NCBI GenBank assembly: GCA_021202465.1
Contig: JAJQCZ010000009.1
Location: forward strand, 1 to 64,000
Source of the DNA: Lachnospiraceae bacterium
GTDB lineage: Bacteria > Bacillota > Clostridia > Lachnospirales > Lachnospiraceae
Length of the DNA: 64,000 nucleotides
Direction of reading: 5' to 3'
The notes below the pieces were generated by a model. That model saw only the letters and a program-made list of their open reading frames with translations, was not told the origin of the DNA and made no database searches. Shown piece after piece: positions 1 through 7,650 of this stretch. Both the position numbers and the translations under genes were made by a program. Every line of letters begins with the position of its first letter. Position 1 is the first letter of the stretch.

Positions 1-656
1 AAACAACTGAAGCAGAGACTACAGTGGAAGAAGCTATTGAAACCATAGAAACGACTCCAGAGGTTACAACAGAGGCTTTCAGTGAGATCGATCAGATGCG
101 GAATTATCTTCTGCAATTCGATGGAGCTGAATATTTCGTCTATGATATGGACGATGATACTCTTACAGAAACTTACGAGGCATTCTATAGCTTCATCCAT
201 TTGAACTGGGATGATGATATTGATATCGACGCATGTAGGACACGTCTCTATGATTCTGACTATGCTATCTATACTGAGGAGCAGGTAGATGGCTACACTG
301 ACTATGAAGTCATTGACTTCAACATTACTCTGGAAGAGGATTATTGGGCTCTTGAAATCCAGGAAAATCCTGGACTTGTTGCCACTGAGCTTACATATGA
401 TAATTTCAGGGATTGGTATAGATCTGCTTCTGTCGGTGACAAAGTCACTATGAGTAGGGTACATGTTTTTATTGTACACGATAATTATGTGTATGCTTAC
501 ATTTCCGGTACTACTGACAGTGAGTGGTTTTATATACTGAATATCGATACATCAAAACTGCTCGAAAGTGATATCATTTCTGTTGAAGCTACCTATTCCG
601 GGTCTTATAATGATAAACCCAGTTTTGAAGTAACTTCGTGGAGTTTCGTAGAATAA
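1..656 (+). CDS. Thr/Glu-rich surface protein, 3-prime part (first copy)
   Basis: The reading frame is open from base 3, so the gene begins left of the window. The visible part starts in a Thr/Glu-rich stalk and continues into an acidic folded domain of about 190 residues rich in Asp, Tyr and Glu. It is a near-perfect copy of the complete gene at 7651-8532, differing by a 27-base in-frame deletion in the stalk and a handful of substitutions. By analogy to that copy it should be a membrane-anchored extracytoplasmic protein. I do not recognise the family. The GTG at 24 is internal and not a real start. Confidence 0.8.
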   Translation, partial: TTEAETTVEEAIETIETTPEVTTEAFSEIDQMRNYLLQFDGAEYFVYDMDDDTLTETYEAFYSFIHLNWDDDIDIDACRTRLYDSDYAIYTEEQVDGYTDYEVIDFNITLEEDYWALEIQENPGLVATELTYDNFRDWYRSASVGDKVTMSRVHVFIVHDNYVYAYISGTTDSEWFYILNIDTSKLLESDIISVEATYSGSYNDKPSFEVTSWSFVE

Positions 657-659
657 TAT

Positions 660-688
660 GGGGTGGTTAATTCCACCCTCTCTTTTTA
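660..688 (+). terminator. Rho-independent terminator
   Basis: A 6-bp GGGTGG/CCACCC stem with a TTAATT loop is followed by TCTCTTTTT just after the surface-protein stop codon. The same terminator follows the second copy of the gene near 8540. Confidence 0.8.
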
Positions 689-834
689 GTCTACCCTAGA
701 GGCAATCAGATATTTCTTTGGCTCGTATACAGTATATTCAGAAATAATAGCAGGCGGATGACCGTAACAGAGTCACACCTTATTTTTGGTCAGACAAATG
801 TAAAACCATCGGATTTTGATCATAAATTATATTC

Positions 835-861
835 TTGAAATATATAAACAATCTATTTCAA
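835..861 (+). promoter_or_regulatory. Inverted repeat touching the ribosome binding site of the recombination cassette
   Basis: A perfect 8-bp inverted repeat, TTGAAATA...TATTTCAA with an 11-base loop, ends directly at the AAGGAGG before the gene at 873. It could be an operator or a hairpin limiting translation. No other signal supports a specific role. Confidence 0.35.
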
Positions 862-872
862 GGAGGTAAATT

Positions 873-1805
873 ATGTCAGCAAACGTAGAAACCATGTTTT
901 ACACGAGGACGAAGCCGTGGCACGGATTAGGTGTTTGTGTGCAGGAAGCACCAGATTCCGCTCACGCGCTGGAACTGGCCGGGTTGGACTGGAGGGTGCT
1001 CCAGAAGGACGTGTATACGTCGGATGGGCGGTCTGTTCCCGGCTTCAAGGCCAATGTCAGGGAAACCGATCATCAGGTGCTCGGTATTGTCACAGACCGT
1101 TACAAGGTTGTACAGAATCAGGATGCCTTCGCTTTTACAGACACACTGCTGGGCGAAGGCATTACTTATGAAACGGCGGGGTCACTGCAGGGCGGCCGCC
1201 GGACATGGATTCTGGCAAAGCTCCCGCAACGCTATATTATTAGCGGCGATGAAATTACGCCGTACCTGGTATTCATGAACAGCCATGACGGGACAGGGGC
1301 GATCAAGGCAGCCATGACGCCAGTCCGTGTTGTGTGCCAGAATACTCTGAACCTTGCCCTCTCTACGGCAAAACGCAGCTGGTCCACGAACCATGTTGGG
1401 GACATCCAGGGCAAAATGGAGGAGGCAAAAAGTACACTTCTGTATGCGGAAAACTATATGACAGAGCTGGGAAAAGGCATCGACCGGCTCCACCAGAAGA
1501 AGCTGCCGGATAAGCAGGTCGATGATTTCGTGGAAGTCCTGCTGCCTATGCCGCCGCAACCAACAGTTCTGCAGAAGAAGAATGTCCTTCGGATGCGGGA
1601 AGATATGAGGGCCAGATACTATGATGCTCCGGACCTGCAGCACGTCGGGAAGAATGCGTACCGGTTTGTTAATGCCGTGTCTGACTTCGCTACCCATGCC
1701 CGGCCGCTGCGGGAACGGGCCAACTACAGGGAAAACCTGTTTGCCAGGACGGTTGACGGCAATGCGATGCTGGATAAAGCGTACCAGATGGCACGGGCAG
1801 CATAA
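873..1805 (+). CDS. DUF932 phage/plasmid-like protein
   Basis: A 310-residue protein that begins with the typical DUF932 (TIGR03299) signature METMFYTRTKPWHGLG. Family members occur in phages, plasmids and integrative elements, usually beside recombination or replication genes; their biochemical role is not established. The start is supported by AAGGAGG seven bases upstream. It is first in a same-strand run with the YqaJ exonuclease, SSB and Rad52-like genes, so it probably belongs to an early recombination operon of a prophage or integrative element. No damage is visible. Confidence 0.85.
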   Translation: MSANVETMFYTRTKPWHGLGVCVQEAPDSAHALELAGLDWRVLQKDVYTSDGRSVPGFKANVRETDHQVLGIVTDRYKVVQNQDAFAFTDTLLGEGITYETAGSLQGGRRTWILAKLPQRYIISGDEITPYLVFMNSHDGTGAIKAAMTPVRVVCQNTLNLALSTAKRSWSTNHVGDIQGKMEEAKSTLLYAENYMTELGKGIDRLHQKKLPDKQVDDFVEVLLPMPPQPTVLQKKNVLRMREDMRARYYDAPDLQHVGKNAYRFVNAVSDFATHARPLRERANYRENLFARTVDGNAMLDKAYQMARAA

Positions 1806-1889
1806 AAAATATTTTAATAACGTCAGGAGAAGGAAGGGAGTGTCCGTGTTGGATGCTCCCGCTTTTTTATTTGCGGAGGTAAAAAGATT

Positions 1890-2819
1890 ATGAAAGTTGT
1901 AGTGAAAACAGCCCGTCTGACGCGGGAGGAATGGCTGGGTTATCGGACAAGGGGCATCGGCGGCTCCGATGTGTCGGTGATCGCCGGGATTAACCCTTTT
2001 AAGTCAGCACATCAGCTGTGGCTGGAAAAAACCGGACAGGTAAAACCGGATGAGAGCAAGAACGAGTATACGCATTTCGGGACACTGTTGGAACCTGTTG
2101 TGCGGAAAGAATTCATGGAACGTACGGGTAAGAAGGTACGTCAGAAACATATGCTTCTGCAGAGTGAAGAGTATCCGTTTATGCTTGCGGACCTGGACGG
2201 TGTTATCAATGAGGACGGCGAGATGTGTATTTTCGAGGCAAAGACGGCTCCCGCATACAAACAGGAAGTGTGGGAAGAAGGCGTACCCGCGCCGTATATT
2301 CTGCAGGTGCAGCACTATATGGCTGTCACCGGGGCCAGGAGGACGTATATCGCGGCACTGGTAGGCGGGAATCATTTTTACTGCCGCACGGTAGAGCGCG
2401 ATGAGGACTTGATCGGAAAGATCATTGCCATGGAGAAATATTTCTGGGAGACCCATGTGCTGGGCGGTGTCGAGCCTGTCCCGGACGGTTCTGCCGCAAC
2501 GACCGAGTATTTTAACGCCCGTTTCCGGGAATCCAATGGGAAGACTATTGTACTGCCGGAAGAGGCTATATCCACCTGCGAGGAGTATGAGCGGTTATCC
2601 CAGCGGATGAAAGAACTGGAAACAGCCAGAAATGCTGCAGCGAACCAGCTCAAGGGCTATCTGAAAGAAGCGGAAACAGGCATTGCAGGGAACCGAAAAG
2701 TCGTCTGGAAGTCGATTTGCAAGACATCGGTGGACACGAAACGGCTGAAAACCGAGCAGCCGGAGATCTACGCAGATTACCTGACGCAGATCAGCTATCG
2801 GCGGCTTTCCGTTGCGTAG
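1890..2819 (+). CDS. YqaJ-family viral recombinase / exonuclease
   Basis: A 309-residue protein of the YqaJ family, a lambda-exonuclease-like PD-(D/E)xK nuclease that resects double-stranded ends for annealing recombination. The conserved GGSD motif is at residues 24-27, the metal-binding Asp region MLADLDG near 98-104, and the E-x-K pair in FEAKTA at 115-120. A coiled C-terminal segment follows. A GGAGGT site precedes the ATG. Its neighbours, SSB and a Rad52-like annealing protein, form the expected exonuclease-annealase set. It looks intact. Confidence 0.88.
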   Translation: MKVVVKTARLTREEWLGYRTRGIGGSDVSVIAGINPFKSAHQLWLEKTGQVKPDESKNEYTHFGTLLEPVVRKEFMERTGKKVRQKHMLLQSEEYPFMLADLDGVINEDGEMCIFEAKTAPAYKQEVWEEGVPAPYILQVQHYMAVTGARRTYIAALVGGNHFYCRTVERDEDLIGKIIAMEKYFWETHVLGGVEPVPDGSAATTEYFNARFRESNGKTIVLPEEAISTCEEYERLSQRMKELETARNAAANQLKGYLKEAETGIAGNRKVVWKSICKTSVDTKRLKTEQPEIYADYLTQISYRRLSVA

Positions 2820-2830
2820 GGGGTGAACCG

Positions 2831-3292
2831 GTGAACAAGATTCTATTGATGGGACGGCTCACTGCAGACCCAGAGGTGCGTTACAGCCAGGGAGAGAAGC
2901 CTGTGGCGATTGCACGTTATTCTCTCGCTGTTGACAAGAAGCAGAAACGGGACGACGGAATCAAAACAGATTTCTTCCGTATCGTGGCATTGGGGCATCA
3001 GGGAGAATTTGCGGAGAAATACCTGCGCAAAGGGATGAAAATGCTTGTGACGGGACATGTCCAGACAGGGAGCTATGTAAACAGGGACGGCGTGAAAATG
3101 CCGTTCTTTGAGGTCTTTGCTGAGGAGCAGGAATTTGCGGAAAACAAAAAAGCGAATGTAGAAGTCACTGCTACGGCGGCTTCTGTTTCTGCAGGTGGAC
3201 AGCGCACAGGACGGCAGAATCCCGGATATACGACAGACAATGATGGTTTTATAACTGTTCCGGAGGATGAAGACGATCTGCTTTTTATCTGA
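2831..3292 (+). CDS. ssb: Single-stranded DNA-binding protein (phage type)
   Basis: An OB-fold SSB of 153 residues. The start is the GTG at 2831, giving MNKILLMGRLTADPEVRY, the standard SSB N-terminus; an ATG 114 bases upstream lies inside yqaJ and would add non-SSB sequence. The C-terminus is acidic and ends DDLLFI, matching the usual partner-binding tip. It coats single strands during recombination and sits 11 bases after the exonuclease gene. This is probably an element-encoded SSB rather than the chromosomal one, which is normally beside rpsF and rpsR. Confidence 0.9.
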   Translation: MNKILLMGRLTADPEVRYSQGEKPVAIARYSLAVDKKQKRDDGIKTDFFRIVALGHQGEFAEKYLRKGMKMLVTGHVQTGSYVNRDGVKMPFFEVFAEEQEFAENKKANVEVTATAASVSAGGQRTGRQNPGYTTDNDGFITVPEDEDDLLFI

Positions 3293-3327
3293 GGAATTGA
3301 AAGAGCTTTATGGAAAGGATGGTGTTT

Positions 3328-4080
3328 ATGGGACAGAAAGTAATTCGCCTGCTTCATGCGGACGAGATCGAGTGCCGGGTCGGCTACATCAGTGAGAAGG
3401 GCCTGTCGCTTCTTTTATATAAGGATGCACGGGTGGATATGAAGATTTTGGATGAAGTGTACGGTGCAAGCAACTGGCAACGGAAGCATGAAGTAATCGG
3501 TGGAAACCTTTATTGTACCGTCAGTGTTTGGGACGAGGAAAAGAAGCAGTGGATTTCTAAAATGGACGTGGGTACAAAGAGTAACACAGAGAAAGAAAAA
3601 GGCGAAGCCTCGGACTCCTTCAAGAGAGCCTGCTTCTCACATGGTATTGGCCGGGAGTTATACACAGCGCCATTTATATGGGTGAGCGCTTCCAAAACGC
3701 ACATTCAGATGAAGGAGAACCGGTATGTGACGACGGATAAATTCACTGTGGCGAGCATCTCCTACAGTCCAGGCCGGGAGATCACGGGACTGACGATCAT
3801 CAATCAGGACGGCCAGGTGGTCTATCACCTGACAGATGAAGCAGTAGCCCGGCAGAAGCCGACGGCACAGCCGGAGGCATCTGGGAAGGATGTTTCGGTA
3901 CGGGATACGGTGAAAACCGGACACCAGGCTGAAGCAATCAACCGAGAGCTGGCGCGGACAGGCGTGGCGTTGGATACGGTTCTGCAGCGTTACGGAATAG
4001 CAAGCCTGAACGATATGGATGAAGGGACCTACCGGAAGGCAATGAACAGCCTGCGGCGTACGAAAACAAGGGTGGCGTGA
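3328..4080 (+). CDS. Rad52/Sak-like single-strand annealing protein
   Basis: A 250-residue protein of the Rad52/22-like phage annealing family (Sak type). The diagnostic segment is ASDSFKRACFSHGIGRELY at about residues 94-112, equivalent to the helix of eukaryotic RAD52 that contacts DNA. The C-terminal third is variable, as usual. I chose the ATG at 3328 because AAGGATGG lies 7 bases upstream; an in-frame ATG at 3310 has no good site. It would anneal strands exposed by the YqaJ nuclease. The family assignment rests on motif similarity only. Confidence 0.75.
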   Translation: MGQKVIRLLHADEIECRVGYISEKGLSLLLYKDARVDMKILDEVYGASNWQRKHEVIGGNLYCTVSVWDEEKKQWISKMDVGTKSNTEKEKGEASDSFKRACFSHGIGRELYTAPFIWVSASKTHIQMKENRYVTTDKFTVASISYSPGREITGLTIINQDGQVVYHLTDEAVARQKPTAQPEASGKDVSVRDTVKTGHQAEAINRELARTGVALDTVLQRYGIASLNDMDEGTYRKAMNSLRRTKTRVA

Positions 4081-4185
4081 TTAGAAAGAGATGATATACG
4101 GCCGGAGGGACAAAAACTCTCCGGCTGTATGAATCATATCCGGTAATCAAAAACCAATGACCGGGACGGAGGGAATAACGGAATT

Positions 4186-4269
4186 ATGGATGATGTTTTA
4201 AGAGTTATATTGATCGGCGTTCTTACAGTGGCGCTGACCGTTTTGGAACAAGACAATGGCGAAAACTGA
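4186..4269 (+). CDS. Putative 27-residue hydrophobic peptide
   Basis: A short open frame, MDDVLRVILIGVLTVALTVL followed by seven polar residues, lies between the annealing protein and the next gene. GGAGGG is 12 bases upstream, a little far. The peptide is one predicted membrane helix with an acidic end. It could be a real small membrane protein of the element or chance. Nothing else supports it. Confidence 0.35.
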   Translation: MDDVLRVILIGVLTVALTVLEQDNGEN

Positions 4270-4291
4270 ATGAAAGAGAGGATAAAGAGAT

Positions 4292-4984
4292 ATGGACGGA
4301 ACACAGCGGGATATGACGGGAAACAAGACGCAGATGACGACCGTGAGCAGCATTTCTGAGGGGATGACAACGGAGGTGATGGATACTCTCAGGCTGGACT
4401 GGAGCACGGCAAAGAATCTGTTCAGTCGGAAGGTGGTAAACTATGAGCGAAATCAGGAACGCCTGAGACAGTGTCCTCACAAGCGTTTTCTGGATCTGGC
4501 AGAAATGTACTGTGTGCTCTGGGAAATACCGAAATTCGGCACGGTCGCCGTAGAGGTGGATTACAATTTGATGAGACGCTGGCATGTTACGGCAGAGGAA
4601 GTAATGCAGTGTGCAGAGAAAAACAGGAAGACAGAGGACTACCAGATACGGAAGGTGGATGAGGTGCTGGCTGATATGGGAATCCCACTGCCAGGCAAAG
4701 AGATGCCCCTGTATGTTCTGCGGGGAAAAAATCTGTTTGGCGCTGCGGCCATCACGAATCCGGAGATGATCGGAAAATTGACGGAAGGAATGGGCGACCT
4801 GTTTATTTTGCCGTCCTCGGTCTATGAGCTTCTGCTTTTACCGGATAACGGAGACGCTGAGGCGGATACGCTGCGAAACATCGTGCGGCAGGTAAATGAG
4901 AGCTTTGTGAATAAGGATGAATTCCTGTCTGATCAGGTATATTATTATGTGAGACAGACGGGGGAAGTCAAAATCTGTAAGTGA
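4292..4984 (+). CDS. DUF5688-like protein
   Basis: A 230-residue protein resembling DUF5688 proteins, common in Lachnospiraceae mobile DNA. The C-terminal part has the typical pattern of a YVLRGKNLFGAA segment followed by LFILPSSVYELLLLP. It is shorter than most family members I recall, mainly at the N-terminus. Function is unknown. A piece of this gene (4535-4582) reappears at 8596-8643, evidence that a second copy of this region was once present and was largely deleted. Confidence 0.6.
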   Translation: MDGTQRDMTGNKTQMTTVSSISEGMTTEVMDTLRLDWSTAKNLFSRKVVNYERNQERLRQCPHKRFLDLAEMYCVLWEIPKFGTVAVEVDYNLMRRWHVTAEEVMQCAEKNRKTEDYQIRKVDEVLADMGIPLPGKEMPLYVLRGKNLFGAAAITNPEMIGKLTEGMGDLFILPSSVYELLLLPDNGDAEADTLRNIVRQVNESFVNKDEFLSDQVYYYVRQTGEVKICK

Positions 4985-5320
4985 TGAATGCATTGACGGA
5001 ATTCCAGATTCCATCAATCCGCCTTTTCCATTCGTTCAGCAAGATACTGCTATACTGTAATGCGCAGAGCCATATGTCTGTGAGGGATGGAAGAGGCGGT
5101 ATCATTGGAAAAGGGGCTCTGGGTGTTGCGAAGATGCAGAAGAAACAGAAGAACTCACTGTGCAGTTAAAAATCCTGGTTGTGTAAATGGCGGAAAGTAT
5201 GGATTTTTCCTGGAGAAACACTTATAATGTATACATAAAGATGATTCCTTAAGCAATAATTCGACTAACGCAGGATTGTAGTTGTAGAATATCCGCATTG
5301 GATAGAAAGGATGAGATAAT
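4985..5320. other. Intergenic stretch with a repeat and a duplicated fragment
   Basis: No convincing gene. Bases 5124-5157 are closely repeated at 8644-8677, and a 52-base repeat (5224-5275) recurs after the toxin gene. A 62-residue open frame from 4981 has neither a ribosome binding site nor recognisable sequence. Confidence 0.6.
5224..5275 (+). repeat. 52-base direct repeat, left copy
   Basis: Matches 5810-5861 at 45 of 52 positions, and all seven differences are transitions. The pair brackets the antitoxin-toxin genes and also precedes the nucleotidyltransferase gene. Confidence 0.85.
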
Positions 5321-5494
5321 ATGGCATTGGCTGCAATGGACGAATATAAAATATCAGTAGAAAAGCAGCAGCTGGAAGTTCGTGAGATGGTTCTTGAAGG
5401 TTTGGAACAGGTGCAAATGGGAAAAACAAAAGATTTTAATGATGTCTGCGATAGATTGGAGAATAAATATAGAAATGCAGCTTTACACCATTAA
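5321..5494 (+). CDS. Type II antitoxin of the RelE/ParE-type pair
   Basis: A 57-residue protein starting MALAAMDEYKISVEKQQLEV, mostly helical, with a GAAAGG site 10 bases before the ATG. It overlaps the next gene, a RelE/ParE-type toxin, by 20 bases, the usual layout for a type II antitoxin. No DNA-binding fold is obvious in the sequence, so the call rests on size, order and overlap. It should bind and neutralise the toxin and may help repress the pair. The flanking 52-base repeats suggest the pair moves or was duplicated as a unit. Confidence 0.65.
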   Translation: MALAAMDEYKISVEKQQLEVREMVLEGLEQVQMGKTKDFNDVCDRLENKYRNAALHH

Positions 5495-5810
5495 AATAAG
5501 TGAAGCCGCAGAGTTGGATTTGGAAAATGCAGGTGATTATATTGCATATGAGCTTTTAAATCCACAGGCGGCTGAGAATATAGTCAGGGGCATTCGCGAG
5601 CAGGTAAACAAGCTACAGTCTTTTCCAACGGGGCATGAGTTGGATGATGATCCGATTTTGGCAGAGTTGGGAGTACGAAGGACATATTACAAGGAATATA
5701 AGATATTTTATATTGTAGATCAGGAACGTCATGTTGTGAATGTGGTTCGAATTTTACATATGCTGGTGGATAGCAGAGTTTGGCTTTATCGCACGTTTCA
5801 TATAAAATGA
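5475..5810 (+). CDS. RelE/ParE-family toxin
   Basis: A 111-residue protein with the RelE/ParE fold pattern: N-terminal strand YTIKISEAAELDLENAGDYI, two helices, then the strand-rich half with RRTYYKEYKIFYIVD and a final VVRILHMLVD. The start is the ATG at 5475 inside the antitoxin end; an upstream frame start at 5382 would run through the antitoxin. RelE toxins cut mRNA on the ribosome and ParE toxins poison gyrase; the sequence alone does not decide which. It appears complete. Confidence 0.8.
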   Translation: MQLYTIKISEAAELDLENAGDYIAYELLNPQAAENIVRGIREQVNKLQSFPTGHELDDDPILAELGVRRTYYKEYKIFYIVDQERHVVNVVRILHMLVDSRVWLYRTFHIK

Positions 5811-5861
5811 TAATGTGTACACGAAGATGATTCCTCAGGCAATAATCCGGCTAACGCAGGA
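5810..5861 (+). repeat. 52-base direct repeat, right copy
   Basis: Begins on the last base of the toxin stop codon and matches 5224-5275. It forms the leader of the nucleotidyltransferase gene at 5913. Confidence 0.85.
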
Positions 5862-5912
5862 ATCTGAGGAAGGACAGTTCATCCAAACGGGTAGAAGGGA
5901 GGATGCGCTGAT

Positions 5913-6254
5913 ATGCCGCAGACCATGCAGAGTATCATGGAAAGGTATATTTTGGAGGTGAGGCAGATTTATGGAAACCATCTCCGAAAGATTATTTTAT
6001 ATGGGTCATATGCCCGCGGCGATTTCAGAGAAGATTCGGACGTAGATGTTATGATTTTACTGGATTTGGCTGAGGAAGAAATTAAGAATTACAGACATCA
6101 GCTCTCTGACATTACGTTTGATTTCAATATGGACTATGATATGGATATCAAGCCGATTGCCAAAAGTGAAAGCCATTTTATGAAATGGGTACAGAATTAT
6201 CCGTTTTACGCCAATATTAATCGGGAAGGAATCGTTTTGTATGGAGCAGCATGA
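5913..6254 (+). CDS. MNT-type minimal nucleotidyltransferase (orphan antitoxin)
   Basis: A 113-residue DNA polymerase beta-like nucleotidyltransferase with the full signature GSYARGDFREDSDVDVMI: G-S, then the D-x-D metal pair. Proteins of this kind (MntA) usually act as antitoxins that AMPylate a partner HEPN toxin. No HEPN gene follows; the next frame is a short RelB/DinJ-like remnant. The pair has therefore lost its toxin or been rearranged. A GAAGGGAGG site lies 9 bases before the ATG. Confidence 0.8.
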   Translation: MPQTMQSIMERYILEVRQIYGNHLRKIILYGSYARGDFREDSDVDVMILLDLAEEEIKNYRHQLSDITFDFNMDYDMDIKPIAKSESHFMKWVQNYPFYANINREGIVLYGAA

Positions 6255-6310
6255 TTTGCTTCATTGGAAGATGGATTTACAACCCATATAGCCATCGGAG
6301 GTGCAATGTT

Positions 6311-6484
6311 ATGAGTTATCAGGAGATGGCAAAAGCAGTGATTGACCGAGCTGGTGCGGATGTATATCCGGAATTTACGCCGAATGACGAAACTCTGGAG
6401 GCTATCGCTGAATTGGAAAATGGTGGTGGTCACAAGTTTTCTGGAATTACAAATGACCTTTTCGCTGAACTGTTGGAGGATTAA
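6311..6484 (+). CDS. RelB/DinJ-like antitoxin, C-terminal part
   Basis: A 57-residue protein whose C-terminal half (PNDETLEAIAELENGGGHKF...LFAELLED) resembles the toxin-wrapping tail of RelB/DinJ antitoxins, while the N-terminal ribbon-helix-helix is not evident. GGAGGT lies 7 bases before the ATG. No YafQ/RelE partner follows. It is probably a truncated or orphan antitoxin, though expression is possible. The family call is by eye. Confidence 0.5.
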   Translation: MSYQEMAKAVIDRAGADVYPEFTPNDETLEAIAELENGGGHKFSGITNDLFAELLED

Positions 6485-6516
6485 CGATGCTTGATGTAGC
6501 TATTCCACAAGATTCA

Positions 6517-6717
6517 AGAAAGACATGAAATGACTTAAAAGAACGATCGAAATACAAAGATATCAGTACGACAAGCCACAAATATTTGCGATAGGTCAAT
6601 TCATAGGTCAATTTCCCAGGCACCAGCCTGAAAAGTATCGTAAAATAAAGGAAAATCGGGTGAGGGACAACGGACTCTGACTCCGTCATTTCAAGGTTCG
6701 AATCCTTGTAGCCCAGC
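6517..6717 (+). repeat. Element-end repeat, first copy
   Basis: About 200 bases that recur, with short indels and substitutions, at 8679-8874. The final part is the 3-prime half of a tRNA gene. The segment before it (around 6595-6660) is conserved in both copies and is probably the terminal sequence of an integrative element. Confidence 0.8.
6669..6717 (+). other. tRNA-Gln(CUG) 3-prime half, probable attachment-site remnant
   Basis: The bases from AACGGACTCTGACTCCGT onward fit an anticodon arm (5-bp stem, loop CTCTGAC, anticodon CTG), a variable loop, a perfect T-arm around TTCGAAT, and an acceptor strand TAGCCCA plus G. The matching 5-prime half (TGGGCTA...) is absent; the upstream bases belong to the element repeat. 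It is therefore not a working tRNA but the kind of 3-prime tRNA fragment carried by elements that integrate into tRNA genes. Confidence 0.75.
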
Positions 6718-6723
6718 GCAGGA

Positions 6724-6765
6724 GACCCTCAGCAGAGAGATTTGCTGAGGGTCATTTTCTTCTGG
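6724..6765 (+). terminator. Rho-independent terminator after the tRNA fragment
   Basis: An 11-bp stem GACCCTCAGCA/TGCTGAGGGTC is followed by ATTTTCTTCT. Terminators directly after a tRNA 3-prime end are common, so this may have moved with the attachment site. Confidence 0.85.
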
Positions 6766-6840
6766 AAAAGTCAGGAAATATGCGGGTTTCCTATGGCGTC
6801 GGGTTCTTAATTCTATTTCACTGGAATAGTGTATGAGCCT

Positions 6841-7026
6841 CTAGGCCCTGCGTGTTTGGCGGGGAGGATTTACTCTTTTGAAGCGTTTGGCTCTTTCGGG
6901 AGTCGTTTCGGGGCAGTCTTCATCAAAGGTGATGGGCATCTTTCGCGCATTTTCCAGTTCTTCCAATTCTTCTTTAGAAAAACTTAGTTCCGACATGATT
7001 TCTTTATTCATCTCAGTATTTACCAT
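6841..7026 (-). CDS. Small conserved antitoxin-like protein
   Basis: A 61-residue protein beginning MVNTEMNKEIMSELSFSKEE, acidic in the middle and with a basic tail. The start is the ATG at 7026, which has AAAGGGGAT upstream; an in-frame ATG six codons earlier overlaps that site. Similar short proteins appear in Lachnospiraceae mobile regions and look like the antitoxin half of addiction pairs, but there is no toxin gene beside it. It is alone on the minus strand between two element ends. Function is unknown. Confidence 0.5.
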   Translation of the reverse strand: MVNTEMNKEIMSELSFSKEELEELENARKMPITFDEDCPETTPERAKRFKRVNPPRQTRRA

Positions 7027-7208
7027 AATACAATCCCCTTTCAAAATTGGTGGCCATACGCGCAGATATTAAGCGTGTGACTTCAATAGACTGTCCGTTT
7101 ACATCTCTGAAGAGCTTTTTGTGTAAACTATAAACGTCAATATCATTATATTAGATTATGGAGAGAAGTTCAATCGGTGGCTGTCTTTGAAAACTGAAAA
7201 TGTGATTC

Positions 7209-7236
7209 TGGAGCCGATAGAGGCTCTGTTTTTTTT
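7209..7236 (+). terminator. Orphan terminator
   Basis: A GAGCC/GGCTC stem with a short loop is followed by a run of eight T. No intact gene ends just upstream, so it probably marks the end of a deleted transcription unit. Confidence 0.65.
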
Positions 7237-7382
7237 ATCTTATTTCAAAACAGATTATTCGTGGACATCATATGTCTACTTCACAGGGTATACTCAGGAC
7301 AGTTGCAATAAGTCAGTTGACTGTATCACAGAATCGCGTGATGACAGTTTAACAGAAACCGAAGAAAGGAAAGGTGAATCAG

Positions 7383-7592
7383 ATGAAAGACAATGCAGTG
7401 ATTAAGAAAACAGGCGGTATCGTGGCGATATCTATGATGCTTGGTATAATGGGAGGCATGGCGGCGAAGCATTTGCTGCAGCCGGATTATGTGGTTGATG
7501 TATATGATGAAGAGGGGAACTTGCAGGGACATGAGATAAAACGGAGTCCGGTCAAGAGCTGGCTTGTAAGTTTGAGAGAGAATGATTTTTAA
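7383..7592 (+). CDS. Small single-pass membrane protein
   Basis: A 69-residue protein with one predicted helix, GGIVAISMMLGIMGGMAAKH at about residues 10-29, and a polar acidic tail. AAGGAAAGG lies nine bases before the ATG at 7383; a GTG three codons earlier overlaps this site and is less likely. It precedes the surface-protein gene by 58 bases on the same strand and may be co-transcribed with it. I do not recognise the family. Confidence 0.55.
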   Translation: MKDNAVIKKTGGIVAISMMLGIMGGMAAKHLLQPDYVVDVYDEEGNLQGHEIKRSPVKSWLVSLRENDF

Positions 7593-7650
7593 CAGAATAA
7601 TGTAATGATATAAAACAGAATCACATGGGAATCAGGAGGAAAAAACAGAA

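Noticed and set aside
6669-6717. Functional tRNA-Gln gene
   Set aside because: Only the anticodon arm, T-arm and 3-prime acceptor strand are present; the 5-prime acceptor strand and D-arm are absent. Scored instead as an attachment-site remnant, likewise at 8824-8874.
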